This document shows positions 11,155 to 23,464 of a DNA stretch of 64,000 nucleotides, in pieces. Both the position numbers and the translations under genes were made by a program. Under the pieces are notes generated by a model. That model had not been told where the DNA came from. It saw nothing but the letters and a program-made list of their open reading frames with translations, and ran no database searches. The stretch is from contig OU015503.1 of NCBI GenBank assembly GCA_907164885.2, positions 70,347,988 through 70,411,987 of the forward strand. Reading direction: 5' to 3'. Each line of letters begins with the position of its first letter. The first letter of the stretch is position 1. Source of the DNA: Dolomedes plantarius. Its lineage: Eukaryota; Arthropoda; Arachnida; Araneae; Dolomedidae.

Positions 11155-11698
11155 TGGATGGCAGTCTACTACTCCAATCGCATGAAAAACTAAAAAATAA
11201 TGAAAGGGTTTGCTTTTACAAGGTGTGGATTAAATGCAATATTGTTAGATAATTCGGGATATTTTTTAACTTTCATATACTTTTTCCATTATGACGTCAT
11301 TATTAGTATTATGACGTCAAAATGACGGGTTGGATGGCAGTCTACTACTCAAATCGCATGAAAAACTAAATATATAAAAAATAATGAAAGGGTTTGCTTT
11401 TACAAGGTGTGGATTAAATGCAATATTGTTAGATAATTCGGGATATTTTTTAACTTTCATATACTTTTTCCATTATGATGTCATTATTAGTATTATGACG
11501 TCAAAATGACGGGTTGGATGGCAGTCTACTACTCCAATCGCATGAAAAACGAAATAAATAAAAAATAATGAAAGCGTTTGATATTAGAAGGTGTGGATTA
11601 AATGCAATATTGTTAGATAATTCGGGATTTTTTTAACTTTCATATAGTTTTTTCCACTATCACGTCATTATTAGTATTATGACGTCAAAATGACGGGT
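11155..11698. repeat. Tandem array, three units of about 180 bp containing TGACGTCA motifs
   Basis: Units start with TGGATGGCAGTCTACTACTC at about 11155, 11331 and 11515. Each ends with ATTATGACGTCATTATTAGTATTATGACGTCAAAATGACGG. The palindrome TGACGTCA is a CREB/ATF-type site in animals, and each full unit holds one or two close matches. The array lies about 3.1 kb upstream of the copy A promoter. Confidence 0.9.
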
Positions 11699-12545
11699 TA
11701 CCTTCTAGTATCATAATAATTGTTATGAATTATAATTTGTTAAATTTATAGTGGAATTTTTTGAATTTTTTGCAGTAAAACGCTTTTTACTTACACTACT
11801 TGACTTACTGACTTACACCACTTTGCCTTTCACTCCCTCATATAGTACCATCAACCGGGGTTATTTTGCCCATTTAAAAAAAAAAATGTTTGCTCGCCAA
11901 ACAGCGGTTACTCAAATGGCATTGAGTGCTCTGCAAATAATCAGCACTGTTACTTGTAATGTTGGTAAGTCTGAGGCAGGAGGTTTTCCATTTAGTGATA
12001 GCCTATCAGTGTGAAACTACTGAATTTGTAAAGTTATTCTGAACAATAAAATTTAGTACCTTAGCAACTTTGATCCGTGAAGTCCATAGGGAAAGCTGGT
12101 TAGTTTTTCAAATTATTTCTATTTGGGTTGCATATAATAACCATTGGAAGGATACGATTGTGGAATGTTTATACCTTAATTTTCCTGTCAGTGTTTTGAT
12201 GGAGAATATTACTCACTGGATATTGTTTCCAGTGCGATCTCCTCTCATACAGTATGTCTTGATTTTTCATCTGCACATTGGCTTAATAAGGCGTAGGCAA
12301 ATGACGTCATGCAGAGGCAAATACACAATCAGTTCACAATCAGTTCAACGTCTTATTTGTCTATGGGCAGAGCCGACTAAGATGATAATATTTTTTTTCT
12401 ACCTTTCATGATATTTCAGGCATATAAATCATTGAAAAAGCCTTAATTTTATTAGTTATTTAAAAATTTAATAGTTTAGAATTGTATTTTGAACTAAACA
12501 ACTTACGGAAGAAAATAGTAATTTCGCTTGAATGTTTTGATATTA

Positions 12546-13935
12546 CACTGCTGGCGACTGTAAATGCAACACCCTGAAGGAAACATGCAAATAACATGAT
12601 ATTTACAACATGCATTAGCGGAGGTGAGATATGCAAATGATTAGAATTTCAGCGCAGACGCACATCACGCGCGCCTGTGGCGTCACTTCAAAGCGCTATT
12701 TAAGGCTTGGAGATTTCGACGATTTAATCTTGTGGTTTTTTCAAAAAAACGATCAATTATGCCTCGTCGAAAACAGCGATCATCTTTTGATCAAGTATCC
12801 GAGTTCGACAGAGGAAGGATAGTGGCCTACCGAGATTGTGGATTATCTTTCAGGGAAATCGGTAGTCGTGTTGGACGAAACTAAACAACTGTAATGCGGA
12901 TATGTGATCGTTGGATGCAGGAGGGTACGACGGACCGGCGTGTTCGATCGCATCCACCTCAGCGCACCACTTCACGTGATGACAGGCAAATTGTGCGCAT
13001 GGCAGTGACGGATCGCTCAGTCACATCACAAACCATAGCACAGCACATGCAGTCTGCAACGCATCATCCAGTGTCTGTGCGTACCATTCGACGCCGTTTA
13101 CAGCAGAGTGGTCTGTCCGCAAGACGTCCATTGCTTTGTCTACCCTTGACGCAGAACCACAGACGTCTTTGCAGCCAATGGTGCGATGACAGAAGGATGT
13201 GGACGGCAGAATGGAATAAAATTGTCTTTACTGACGAGTCACGCTTCTGTCTGCAACACCACTATGGTCGCATTCGAGTCTGGAAACACCGTGAAGAAAG
13301 GATGCTGAACAGCTGCGTTATGAACCGCTACACTGGTCCTGCTCCGGGTATTATGGTATGGGGCGGTATTGGATATCACTCTCGCACACCTTTAGTACGC
13401 ATTGCCGGTACTTTAAACAGCCAGCGCTACATCTCCGAGGTGTTGGATCCAGTTGTCCTTCCTTACCTTCTAGGCTTGCCCACAGCCATATTTCAACAGG
13501 ATAATGCGCGACCACACGTGGCACGCATTGTCCAACGGTTCTTCGTCTATCGCCAGATTGAATTGCTTCCCTGGCCGCCTCGCTCTCCGGATCTTTCGCC
13601 GATAGAAAACATGTGGTCCATGGTTGCTCTACGATTCACCCAGATTCCATCCCCAGCTGCCACAGCAGATCAACTTTGGCAACGTGTGGAAGCTGCTTGG
13701 TCTTCTGTACCCCAAGAACTCATCCAAAGTCTCTTTGAATGAATGCCGAGGCGTGTGGCAGCGGTGATTTCCAACAATGGCGGCTACTCTGGCTACTGAT
13801 TTTGGCAGGAACCACACTTCACAGAAGTCTATAAATTTAATCATTTGATACTTGTTCAACATGTTATCTACAAAATAAATTTTATTGTGATATCTCTTGT
13901 CTTTCTTGGTGTTGCAATTTGGGTGGCCAGCAGTG
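12546..13935 (+). mobile_element. Full-length Tc1 element with TA target duplication
   Basis: The ends read TA|CACTGCTGGC and GCCAGCAGTG|TA, with inverted repeats of about 28 bp (23 matches). The matching positions in units B and C (27843 and 41201 areas) read GATATTATTTTGAACA and AATATTATTTTGAACA without the insert. The ends and the TA duplication are therefore confirmed by empty sites. It is 1390 bp and carries one transposase frame (12759-13799) with two stops. Confidence 0.97.
12759..13799 (+). pseudogene. Tc1 transposase (DD34E), nearly intact, two in-frame stops
   Basis: The frame starts MPRRKQRSSFDQVSEFDRGR, the N-terminal helix-turn-helix region. It continues in one frame for 346 codons to GGYSGY and TGA (13797-13799). 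The catalytic residues are visible: Asp in VFTDESRF, Asp in FQQDNARPH and Glu in SPIENMW, with 34 residues between the last two, so it is the DD34E (Tc1) type. Two stops break it. TAA at 12882-12884 sits where the family has Gln (GRN*TTV), which fits a CAA to TAA change. TGA at 13740-13742 sits where Ser is usual (LFE*MPRR). I see no frameshift. The longest open piece is 12894-13742 (282 codons), which lacks the first DNA-binding helices. It is a young element, recently inactivated. Confidence 0.95.
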
Positions 13936-13962
13936 TATTTTGAACAGACTGTTACAGAGTTA

Positions 13963-14148
13963 GGGCCTGTTCAGATAGGAGTCCGTTGCGTTGCGTTAAG
14001 GGAAAGATGACGTTGAGACGAAAATAAACCAATCATAGGCGTTAAAAATTTCATTGCTAATCGTTTGGAGTCCTATGATTGGTTTATTTTCGTCTCAACG
14101 TCATCTTTTAATTAATGCAACGCAATGGACTCCTATGTGAACAGGCCC
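13963..14148. mobile_element. PIF/Harbinger-like MITE (GGGCCTGTTCA family), TTA target duplication
   Basis: The ends GGGCCTGTTCAGATAGGAGT and ACTCCTATGTGAACAGGCCC are inverted. TTA flanks both sides (13960-13962 and 14149-14151). The arms extend inward through GACGTTGAGACGAAAATAAACCAATCATAGG. It is 186 bp, the same length as the copy at 27994. A second truncated end, 14152-14175, follows immediately. Confidence 0.88.
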
Positions 14149-14203
14149 TTAGGGCCTGTTCACATAGGAGTCCGTCGTAAGTTAAAAATAGAATATAAAA
14201 TGT

Positions 14204-14606
14204 CTACTAAAACTATTGGATTCACCCACCTCAATGTTAACCTATGAAAAAAATTTTGTCTAGGTATTTCCGACTTTGATTTGGAGATTTTTTTTAAAGA
14301 TTGTACTCTGTTATAGAGAAAGAAATTTTACACCGTGGGACATTTTTCTTTTTTTTTTTTAAATGCAGATATTTTTTCATTTAAATTATTCGGGGAAAAA
14401 TCTAGTATAGCGTGTTTTAAGCGCTCATCAGTTCCTTTGGTGGACGAAATTTATAAAATGAATACCGTTTTGTGGTGTACAAAAGTACAGGCTGTCTGAA
14501 AATACAATTTTTATTGGTTGTTCAGCATTTATATAAAGGTAAATGGTAGACAAATTTTCTCCATGGGTTAATATTAAGGTGAGCGAATCCAACGTGGGTT
14601 AGAATA
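14204..14606. mobile_element. Long-inverted-repeat MITE family, copy in unit A
   Basis: The left end (ACTATTGGATTCACCCACCTCAATGTTAACC) pairs with the right end (GGTTAATATTAAGGTGAGCGAATCCAACGTGGG). The arms are about 50 bp. It lies just upstream of the copy A promoter; unit B holds the equivalent copy at 28242-28655. No coding capacity. Confidence 0.8.
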
Positions 14607-14611
14607 CATCA

Positions 14612-14780
14612 GCAATGCGAATATGCAGCTTGTTTACATATCCGTGAATGCCTTATACTAAGCTTATTTGAATGTGCTTATTATGCAGAACATTACGATT
14701 TCATTACGTAAATATTAACTGCAACTGTTCACGAGATAGAACTATATAACCTATCGGCCTGTCTCTAATTTTACTCTCAG
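14612..14780 (+). promoter_or_regulatory. Copy A promoter: conserved proximal block, TATA box and initiator
   Basis: About 130 bp is conserved with B (28868-29000) and C (41288-41420). It includes AATATGCAGCTTGTTTACATA, AATGCCTTATACTAA, and TTACGTAA at 14704-14711, which matches the consensus of PAR-type bZIP factors. TATATAA lies at 14743-14749 and the initiator TCAGTC at 14777-14782, so the likely start is A14779, 36 bases after the first T of the TATA box. Conservation in three copies supports function; factor binding is inferred. Confidence 0.78.
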
Positions 14781-14834
14781 TCCTTTACTCCATTTCCGTG
14801 GTTGTTTTAAGTGTAGAAGTGAAAAAAAAAAAAG
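14779..14834 (+). other. Copy A non-coding first exon (5' UTR)
   Basis: Runs from the inferred start A14779 to the splice donor at 14835 (AAAG|GTCAGT). B and C have AATAAG|GTGAGT at the same place. The copy A exon carries a run of 12 A just before the donor, and its donor is weaker. The next acceptor is TTCCGTAG|A at 15817, one base before the ATG. Confidence 0.7.
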
Positions 14835-15818
14835 GTCAGTGTAGAGTCTACATTTTTCTGCTATCGGATTTCGCGAATGTATGAACTTGTTCAATTTTTG
14901 ATCGTTTATTCATATTTTCTTTTAATGTAGGTTATCTGTGTAGTTGCTAATAAATTTCTGTTGAAATGTAAAAATAAATAACCGTCTACGCTCATTTTCA
15001 AAATATTTAAACTGGTAGTTGGATGGTAATAGTAAAACAGCATAATTCATTGGCATAAACTATAGAATATCGTAAAGTTAAAAATAGACTATAAAATGTC
15101 TCACTATAATACAAAACTAAAAATGTCCCTTAAATAGTGCTTTGCTAGTCTTAGATTTGCCTCTTAAGCTTATCACTTCAGCCTTATTTTTAAACTTCTT
15201 GGCGCTTGATAAATTGTCCTACCCTGCATGCTTGTTTATAGTGTACAGATTCAGCATACGATAAGACCTTGCTCTGTAGTTATCTAGATTCTGCAAGATG
15301 GAATTGCAAAAAATGCTCAGTAATACTGAACTTGTGTTTGCATGACCACTGCTCAACAGAAAGCTTCAGAAGCTTTGACGAGCGAATTTAACAAGCGACA
15401 GAGCTCCAGCCATACCTACGTGACAGAAGTGCTCAAAGCCTATAGCGGGCTAACTAAATATTCCTTGTAAAATATTTTCAGTAGGAGACTAAAATAACAG
15501 CAAGTTTTCAGATTGTTGAACGAAAGCTATATTCGTAAGTTCCTTGTACGCGTACTAAATACACCTTGTTGTTCTATCCTGGAATCAAGACGTCCACACA
15601 TTAACGACTACTTAGCTTGTTAGTAGTTGTAAAATTAACCGCATCATGAATCTTGCTTCCGTGTTATGGAGTTTTAAAACCTAAATAAGCCCATCCGTTT
15701 GCATTTTATGGATTTTTATTGAAGATAAACCAAGAATACGTTATTTCAAACTAAGCAAAACGTCCATTGTTATGGAGTCTTAACTTTAATAAACACTCGT
15801 TCCGTTTATTTCCGTAGA

Positions 15819-18800
15819 ATGTTACGCTGGGTTGGTCGTGTGGCTCTCGTCACGGGTGCTTCCGCTGGAATCGGAGCAGCTATCTGCCGGGAACTAGTGA
15901 AGCAAAGGATGGTCGTGGTTGGATGTGCTCGAAACGTTCAAAGAATCCAGGAAATCGCGAAGGAAAACGAAATGAGTGCATATTCTGGGAACCTACATGC
16001 TATCAAGTAAGTTGACTTAACTTTTTAGTGCAAAACAAAGGAATAACAGAAGCCAAAACTTATAGTAGTACTGTTTGTTTTTATTCTGTATGGTGAAACT
16101 CGTGCGGTTAGCCTCTGCATAATTTTCAGTTTATTCAGTCGCTGCCGTTTCACTATCCTTTATAACCCGGTTTGATGTTCATCACAAGATTTCTTATTTA
16201 ATCTATGTTAAACTTAAAAGATTTTATACTAAGAGTCGCGTATGTGAAATCGTGGCACCTAACTAAAGGAACGGTTTTTCACTTTTCTGAAAGATACCGT
16301 GTGAAATCGTACGTCATGGCGAGAGCTGTAACTTGTATTGCGTTCTGAATACTATCCAAATGAAGCTTTGATCAGTTTTCGATATTTTTAAACATTGCAA
16401 ATTTTTGGTTCCATTGCATGCATGGAATTCGGGCGATGAGAACTCTCTAGGACAATTGAATCTGTAGTTTAAAGAAAGGAACAAGAGCCTAAAAATGTAA
16501 ATTATTTTTCTTTTTGCGCCATGGTGTTATTTACATACAGATGATCCTTGTAAGCTGTAAAGGGCAGTAGAACAGCGGTAGAATGTAAAGAATCTTGTAT
16601 AAAAGTTTAGTGAAGGGGGAAAAAAAGACAGTTTTTAAAGTTTAAATTTCCCAAAGTTTTTGGATTCGTTCCCTTCAAACTGCCAATTAAATTAGATTTT
16701 GCTGAATATTACTTTTTATGGTTGAGAAATACCATTGGCTCATGATAGGTTTTAAACAAAGATTAACCAAGCATTCTTTCAACACAGAAAATAAGTATCT
16801 ATACGAAGTACAGCGAAATATTACATCCAAAATTCCTTTTTCGTTACTGTATAAGTGGTCTCATTCTTGCTATTTTGGTACTAAACAGATATATGCCCAG
16901 TACGTTTCCTCATGAAACATATGCACATATGAACTATTTTTTGACGTGTTCTATTTCAAAGTAACACGGCTTCCATCCGACGTGGAATTAGTAAATATTT
17001 ACACTCTTTCATTACAGCTTCAATGCTTTCTGCAGGTAATACTTATTGAATTACAATGGACGAGGTAATTTCCATTCGCATAGACAAATAGTAATGTCAA
17101 ACGCATCTGATGCTGTCCTGTAGTGGGACTAAGTGTGTAGTCTTGTGTTTTAGTGCTTCTGTATATCGGGTAGTAGATGTAAGTGCTCGATTATGTATTT
17201 TCATAGGGTTATAAAACATGGAAACTTAAACGCCTAGAGCTGAAATTAGTCGCCACTCTTTATCTAAAAGGGCGGTGACTATTAATTGTTCGACTTAAAA
17301 TATCTGATCCCACAGGTGTGACATGTCACGAGAGGAGGATATCCTTTCAATGTACGAAGAAATCCGATCTAAATTTGGGCGTCTTGATGTATGCGTCAAC
17401 AATGCGATGATCACTAAAGCGAGTCCTTTGCTATCTGGTGTTACTAGTGACTGGGAGTATCTACTTGAGGTAGGTTTTTGGTCATTCTAAAATTCTTGCA
17501 ACAGATGAAATGTTAACCGTTTGCTCTTGATCACGGAACATGCATCGCTCAACTTCCGTTAATTTGACGTCTGGCACTAGTTAGATTGTTTTAGGCAAAA
17601 TTAATATACCAATTTTAATGTTAGCCAAAATTTCTATAGCATTGGTGAAATAAGTAACTTTTTTAATGCGGTCCAGTATGGTATGCGAACAACTGACTAG
17701 TGACTGGCAGAATCTACTTGGTAGGTTTGTCATTCAAAATTCTAGACTCAAAGATAAAATGGGACATTTTTGCTATTGTCCTGGAACAGGCTATTGCTAA
17801 ACTTCCGGGGATTTGACTTCGGGCCCTACTTACACTGGTAATGGATATGCATTTTACCTATAACACTTATAAGACTGCCAAAAATTCCGTAGTGGTAGTG
17901 AGAATTTTTATCTATCAGTATGGTATGCGAGCAATGGACTAGGCAGATTAGGTTCTCCAGTTAAGTTGTATTAATGGAGTTATCAAAGATCTGTCTACAC
18001 AATCTCTGATATTTAGTTATGATTTCCGATGCCTTCTCCCTGGTGTGGCACGGCTTGGTATGGTCGTAAGTGTTTTTTAATTAACATATCTAGCGCCCGT
18101 CTGTTGACATCTCACAATTTGTACTTGGTAATAGTTAAGGCTAATGATATTTTATTTCTATTTAGGTGGGGATACTAGGCTTGTGTATAAACACGAGAGA
18201 AGCCGTAAAGCTGATGAGCGAAAGTGGCGTTGATGACGGCCAAATCATCCAAATGGGAAGGTATGTACTACTCTAATCCGAATTCATATTGAGCATAATC
18301 CTATGATTTTGGGAAGATATATTTCGCGAGTACTCTAGAAAATTTTATTCAATTACCCAACATTAACTCGATTTAGACCAATAAACGACCTCTCGGACAT
18401 AAATTGCTCGAAGTGAAACTTCCAGTTTTCTAAGGGGACGGTGGACTTTAATTTTTTTTTACTTTTCACCATAAGAGATACGAAGTTTTGTGCATATACA
18501 TTTCACTATAAATACATAGCATACCTTAAAAGAAATTTCCAATCTCATTACAATTATTTTTTTAGATTTAAAATTTATAACAAATTTATAATGCTCCTTG
18601 CGAAATTTTAAGATACCTCCTATTTTGCATTTTAATTACTTCAAACTGTATAACATATGTGCATCAATTATTTAAATCCCTTGAGCAGTTAATTTTTGAG
18701 AAATTTTATTCTGAATTCCTTCCCGATTTTCATGAATTTTTCCTTAAGTTATAAATCTAATTACCTTAATGAAGTCATATTGTAAAATGCATTCCCAGTT

Positions 18801-20961
18801 TTTTTGTAAACAGTATCGGGATTCTTCCTTATCAATTTCATGAATTTTGAACAAAATTAATTAGCATGGAACATTTAAAAATTCTAAACCTTGACATCTG
18901 CTTTGAGGAAAAATAGATTCGAAGTCTATTAGTACACATACCCTTTATAAATTACTGTAGAAGCTTCATAAATGATTTTTGACTTTAAGAAACTATTTTG
19001 GTACTAATTATCAGAAATGTTTTTACAAAAACACAATTCTACGACGGGATTTGCTCAAATAAAGGTCGGTCCTCATCTTGCACGAGTAATCCATGGATAG
19101 CTTCAGTTAAAAACTAGGTGTTTCTCGAAACAAGGATCGTGTATCAATTATGAAATTCGTTTGACCTTGTTCGCTTAATGCAGTTTTTCATCCAAAATAG
19201 GTTCTGTTGGCATGGAGCTTAATAAGGTCAGTTTTATGGAGCAGAATCGCTTTAAACTTCTGTTTAATAAGTGAAATATTAGTGTTTCATTAAGTTTTTA
19301 ATAAATGAACCATAAGTAAGGCATAAATTTCATAAGCGTACTTTCGATGCTCACTTACTCGCTGGTTAATTTAACGCAGTATGACTCGAGTGTGGAAGTT
19401 CTTAATTTAATTTTGTCTGATACTAGAATTATATCGAGGTCTAAAAAAAATAGACTAGAGTTATGTGGACTAATCCGAACGTTGAGATTGTTTAATATTT
19501 TTACTTTGGTGTTAAAGGTTTTTAGGTTACAGAATATGGATAAATTTCCCACTGGTGTTAGTGCAATACCAGAAGAATAATTCGAGGGAAATATAGGATG
19601 ACTAAAAGTCAAAGAACATAGTTCTCTTTGGCTTCCGAATCAGACAAGCTTATCGCGACGCTTGTATACCCATAGGATCACCCCAGAATATGTCTTTAGT
19701 CGGCAAATGATTAGCATTTGTATTCACAATTTAACTACGCTACAAAATATTTTTAGTACATCTGGGAATTTAACGGACTTAACAGTTTCCTTGTCTTCTC
19801 TTTACAGTGTCGTTGGCCACAAGATTCCTCCTTATCAGAAGCCACCAGAAAACATGCCAACCCCTTGGTTTCACATGTCTATAGGCATCAAAACAATGAT
19901 CCGGGCCCTTACAGAAGGTCTTCGACAGGAGCTAAAGGCTAATAATTCTCGTATCAGAGTAGCGGTAAGTCGCCTAAACTTGCTAAAGGAATTTCAGCCT
20001 AACCTCATAGTTTATAGGCACAACACTTGGTGATATGTATTCTGACTTCTCGCTGTATGGGGAAACGAAATTGCTCCAAGAAAAGGCATGCGTACGGTAC
20101 CATTTCATTTCGAAATGGTCTGGTATAGGAATAAGTCTAAGCCCCTAGATTCAGTGTCTATAGAATTTTAGAGAACGATATTTTAAAAAAAGCCTGAACT
20201 CGTTAGTGTCCTTTGTATTTGAACACTAAACTTGCTCATACTCCTAATTGCTCTAAAAATTCGTACTCAAAAGAACTTGTCATCTGTCGCGGGGGAAATT
20301 TAATGGTTTATTAACATAATTGTAAAGTATTACGAGCTTCTATCAATCGGGTTGCGGCTATCTCAAACTTGCCTGCATAACGTTCCCTTAAACGAATGAA
20401 CAAGCCGTAAGCACATTTTGAGTGTTTACTCTCTTATGGCCGTCATTCATCTATGCGTAGCTGATCCCAAAATTTGAAAATGAATATTACAGTAAAACAG
20501 TGTCGTTCTCTTGTCCCACGTTCACATTTTTCAACCGAAAGTAAACTTTTCAGTAGGTCTACTTTGGACTAAATAACAATACAGGGGACATTCTGGAAAC
20601 TGCTGTAGGTTAACGTCATATGCAACAACCAGCAAAAGGTAACGTACATAGCTTGCAGTAACTCTCGAAATTTAACTAATCCCAGTACACCACTTGATGT
20701 CATTAATTTACAAAGATCTAAAAATGATATGTTCAGTTCATGCTCTGTAAATACTCATTCCTTTTTCAGACAATCAGTCCTGGTATCGTACAAACTGAGA
20801 TGCTAGCACGAAGTTTAAATCTAGATTCTTTGTTCTCTACTCGCAAGTGTCTTCAGCCGGAAGATGTTGCGGAAATTGTTACTTATATCCTGAAGACTCC
20901 AGCCTATGCCAATGTGAATGACGTAATATTGGAATCCCTGGAATACATGATTCAATCTTGA
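15819..20961 (+). CDS. SDR family protein, DHRS11-like, catalytic residues replaced (copy A)
   Basis: Coding exons: 15819-16006, 17316-17469, 18166-18260, 19808-19964 and 20770-20961. All introns are GT..AG, with phases 2, 0, 2, 0. The sum is 786 nt, giving 261 residues, the normal size for a classical SDR. TGASAGIG (12-19) is the NAD(P) loop, and the Arg in GCARN suggests NADPH. NNAM (91-94) replaces the usual NNAG. VGI (115-117) stands where VNV carries the catalytic Asn. Ser146 (GSVVG) and Lys174 are kept, but the YxxxK position reads SIGIK, with Ser170 in place of Tyr. About nine extra residues (rich in Pro) lie between Ser146 and position 170. EEDILSMY, ALTEGLRQEL, ISPGIVQTEM and CLQPEDVAEIV match the DHRS11 group. 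The fold and cofactor site look intact; normal dehydrogenase chemistry is unlikely. No signal peptide or membrane segment is seen, so it is probably cytosolic. Confidence 0.95.
18433..19060. mobile_element. Probable TTAA-type MITE relic in intron 3 of copy A
   Basis: TAAGGGGACGGTGGACTTT at 18432 resembles the left end of the MITE at 45462 in copy C (TTAAGGGGACAGTGGACC). The segment is absent from the same intron of copy B, where TTCCAGCTCTATTG runs on to CTTGCACGAG. The right end is not clear, so its limit is approximate. Confidence 0.45.
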
Positions 20962-21062
20962 TGTGCGCAAGATACTTCGCTTCTCTTTTTATTCAGTTCA
21001 CGAAACTGGCTCTAACACTAACTCTAGCCTACGGCATTTGTTAAAGTGTATACCTAGACAGT

Positions 21063-21068
21063 AATAAA
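21063..21068 (+). terminator. Copy A polyadenylation signal AATAAA
   Basis: AATAAA lies 102 bases after the stop. The same GTAATAAACRTCTAAA context follows copies B and C. Confidence 0.8.
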
Positions 21069-22384
21069 CGTCTAAAACAACTGTGGAACAAGTTATTGCT
21101 GCAAAATGCTTTCATACACTACCACATTTTTCATGTCAAGCAAGATTGAGTTTTGATTTAAGTGTAATTTGGGACAGAATTGTTTACAGTATTTTAATCA
21201 AAAGCTATGTTTGAGAAATATTTCACAATGCAATTTAAAAATTCAAAGTACGTATTTAGCGTTTGATCTGAACAAATACTTCAGTTTGCATTTCGCTTCG
21301 TGCATAGGAAAGGTTTAAAAAGGTCTTCAAGGTTCATAGAATTTTGTAGATACTTTGAACACGTTATAGATGGGCTACTTCCATAGAAATTGTTACAGGG
21401 AATAACTTTCCGATTTGCTCTGCATTAAAAAAAACCAGCACATAGAATAAAGGAATGACAATTTCAAAGCGACAAGTTTTTGATCCAGTTAACAGCATAC
21501 TGTGTATATTCTCGGAATATTTTCTTAAGTACAGACGTAAAGTAGCTTCCAATTGTGTATCACGAAATAGAAACATTGTATGTGATAATACAGGTCGTTC
21601 GCACTTTATGGAAGCTATTTTGATAGTTAAGTTTTATGTATAAATGCCGCATTTTATGCGGTGATTTTCTTCTTACAGCCATGGTTCTTGACAATAGCTC
21701 TAGCTCGAATTTTCCCATGAAAGTAAATTTTTGCTTAGTACTGTTAAGTCAGTTTTACCTCATGCCTCTTGGACAGTTTTCCAGAGTCCGTTCAGTGTTT
21801 TTATATGCCGTTTTTCCTAAGGCTCGTATTAAAAAACTGAAATCGCAAAAGTCCATTGGAGAAGAGTCTGTTAATTTTTCAGGCATTTCATTAAATGGGA
21901 TACATTTTATTCCTGTTTATGATTCTTTGCTAAATAAGCGGCAGTTGATTTAAACGTGTGACTAAAGGCTTTGTCCAACTGTAGCTCAACCTTTATCAAT
22001 GTCCTTTCCAAATAAGGCTAGAATTTCTTCAAAAAATTGGATCAAAAGTATTCTGCTGATAGAGTGAATTAATTTTGGCTTTAATTGAGACTATTTTTAA
22101 TTTGTCGTAACAAAATCCTGCAACTATCATGAATCCCTCTGAGAACTTTTCTGTGCACAGACGTAGCCATTTCGTACGGTCATTCTCGTCAGTTGAGCAA
22201 TAGGAAAGTTATCTTTTTATTAGTCGCTTAAATACACCCATGCCCCATAGAGTATTATCACAATTTTTTTCATTTATCAGAAGCTAGGTGTTTTTTAATT
22301 TTCTGCAATTTGTTTTACTCTGCTTTGGCAAAAGCAGATGGACTTTAGGTTTAAACATCTTTTTAACTTCAAATCTTTATGATT

Positions 22385-22524
22385 CCACTTACAGTGCCAG
22401 AAGGCATTCCTAGTTTCGATGTAATAGATCTTTGAGTCGGCGTATTTTCTTTTAGGACCAGAGACTTCACTTTGATATTTACCTGCGCTCGAACAGTCTT
22501 AGGATGCGGTTTAGTGGTCAAGTT
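22385..22524 (-). pseudogene. Tc1/mariner transposase N-terminal (helix-turn-helix) fragment
   Basis: The - strand reads KPHPKTVRAQVNIKVKSLVL and then TPTQRSITSKLGMPSGTVSG, which looks like the paired helix-turn-helix start of a Tc1/mariner transposase. Nothing downstream in this frame continues the enzyme. It is old and partial, and not collinear with the C-terminal fragment at 23264. Confidence 0.6.
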
Positions 22525-23263
22525 TTCATTTTAACTTTCGGTTAGACGTTTTTTCCCATTCAAATTTAATATATTATAAATACCTATTTTTGGAATACCA
22601 TAACCGCAATTTTTACACCTCTATAGTTTTTGATGCGAATATTTCTCCCCGGCAAGGGCAGTTATGTAACCTTCGAGCCATCTATCAATTTTAGGCCCCA
22701 TTTTCAAAATCTTATTTTACATTCCAATCAAAGCAAAACTATAGCAGATGATTATTCTGAAGTTGCCAAATTTTTATCTCAAAATGTAAAAGCTAAAAAA
22801 AAAATTACTAAATCGTTTCCATAAATTTCGAACGACATTCTGTATTCATATACTATACAAACTTCAGTACAGTCATTCGTAGTTTTTCGGTTTTAATTGT
22901 GAAATGTAGGGGCAGTATAGTCACGTCATAGAATCATGTCTATTTTAGACTGATTTGTAGTTGCTGTGTCACATTTTTTAAACGGATTTTACTTTACGTG
23001 CAGCGGCATCAATTTCTTGTATAGTGACTACCAGAAATGAGCTTATACTTCTGATTGAAAAGTTCTGAAATGGGGAGAACAATCTAACTTCATTAGAATA
23101 GACGCGTTAAGACACTTAAGATTCATCAGTCCTCGTAAATAAAAATTTCATTTTCTAAAATGCTATCTTGGAAAGAAAATGTGCCAATACTTTACCTAAA
23201 ACAAAATTTCGAGTACGTTCGAGTTTTCTTGCACAAACAAAAAAAAATCGATAGTTAGAAGTA

Positions 23264-23464
23264 TTTTTTTGCTTTAATGATGGTCTCCATTCGTTGTTGC
23301 GTTGAATTTTCAAAAATTCTAGTTTCAGCAGAAATTTTCTCCCATTTTTCTTGCGATATGGATGTCGCATGTTCTTTGCTGGTGATCTGGTGCTTTCGTA
23401 CAGAATATTCAAAACTGAGCCATAAGTTCTCAATAATACTGAAGTCGGGAGAATGTAGTGGTGT
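23264..23464 (-). pseudogene. Tc1/mariner transposase C-terminal fragment
   Basis: The - strand reads PLHSPDFSIIENLWLSFEYS, the SPDxxxIExxW motif carrying the last catalytic acidic residue, and continues to QQRMETIIKAKK. The reading breaks upstream with several stops. The same fragment sits in unit B at 36775-36975 and a shorter one in unit C near 50230-50300, so it was present before the triplication. Confidence 0.75.

Noticed and set aside
19662..20033. Single 123-codon gene around exon 4 of copy A
   Set aside because: Only 19808-19964 is conserved in B and C and is bounded by AG and GT; the rest is intron.
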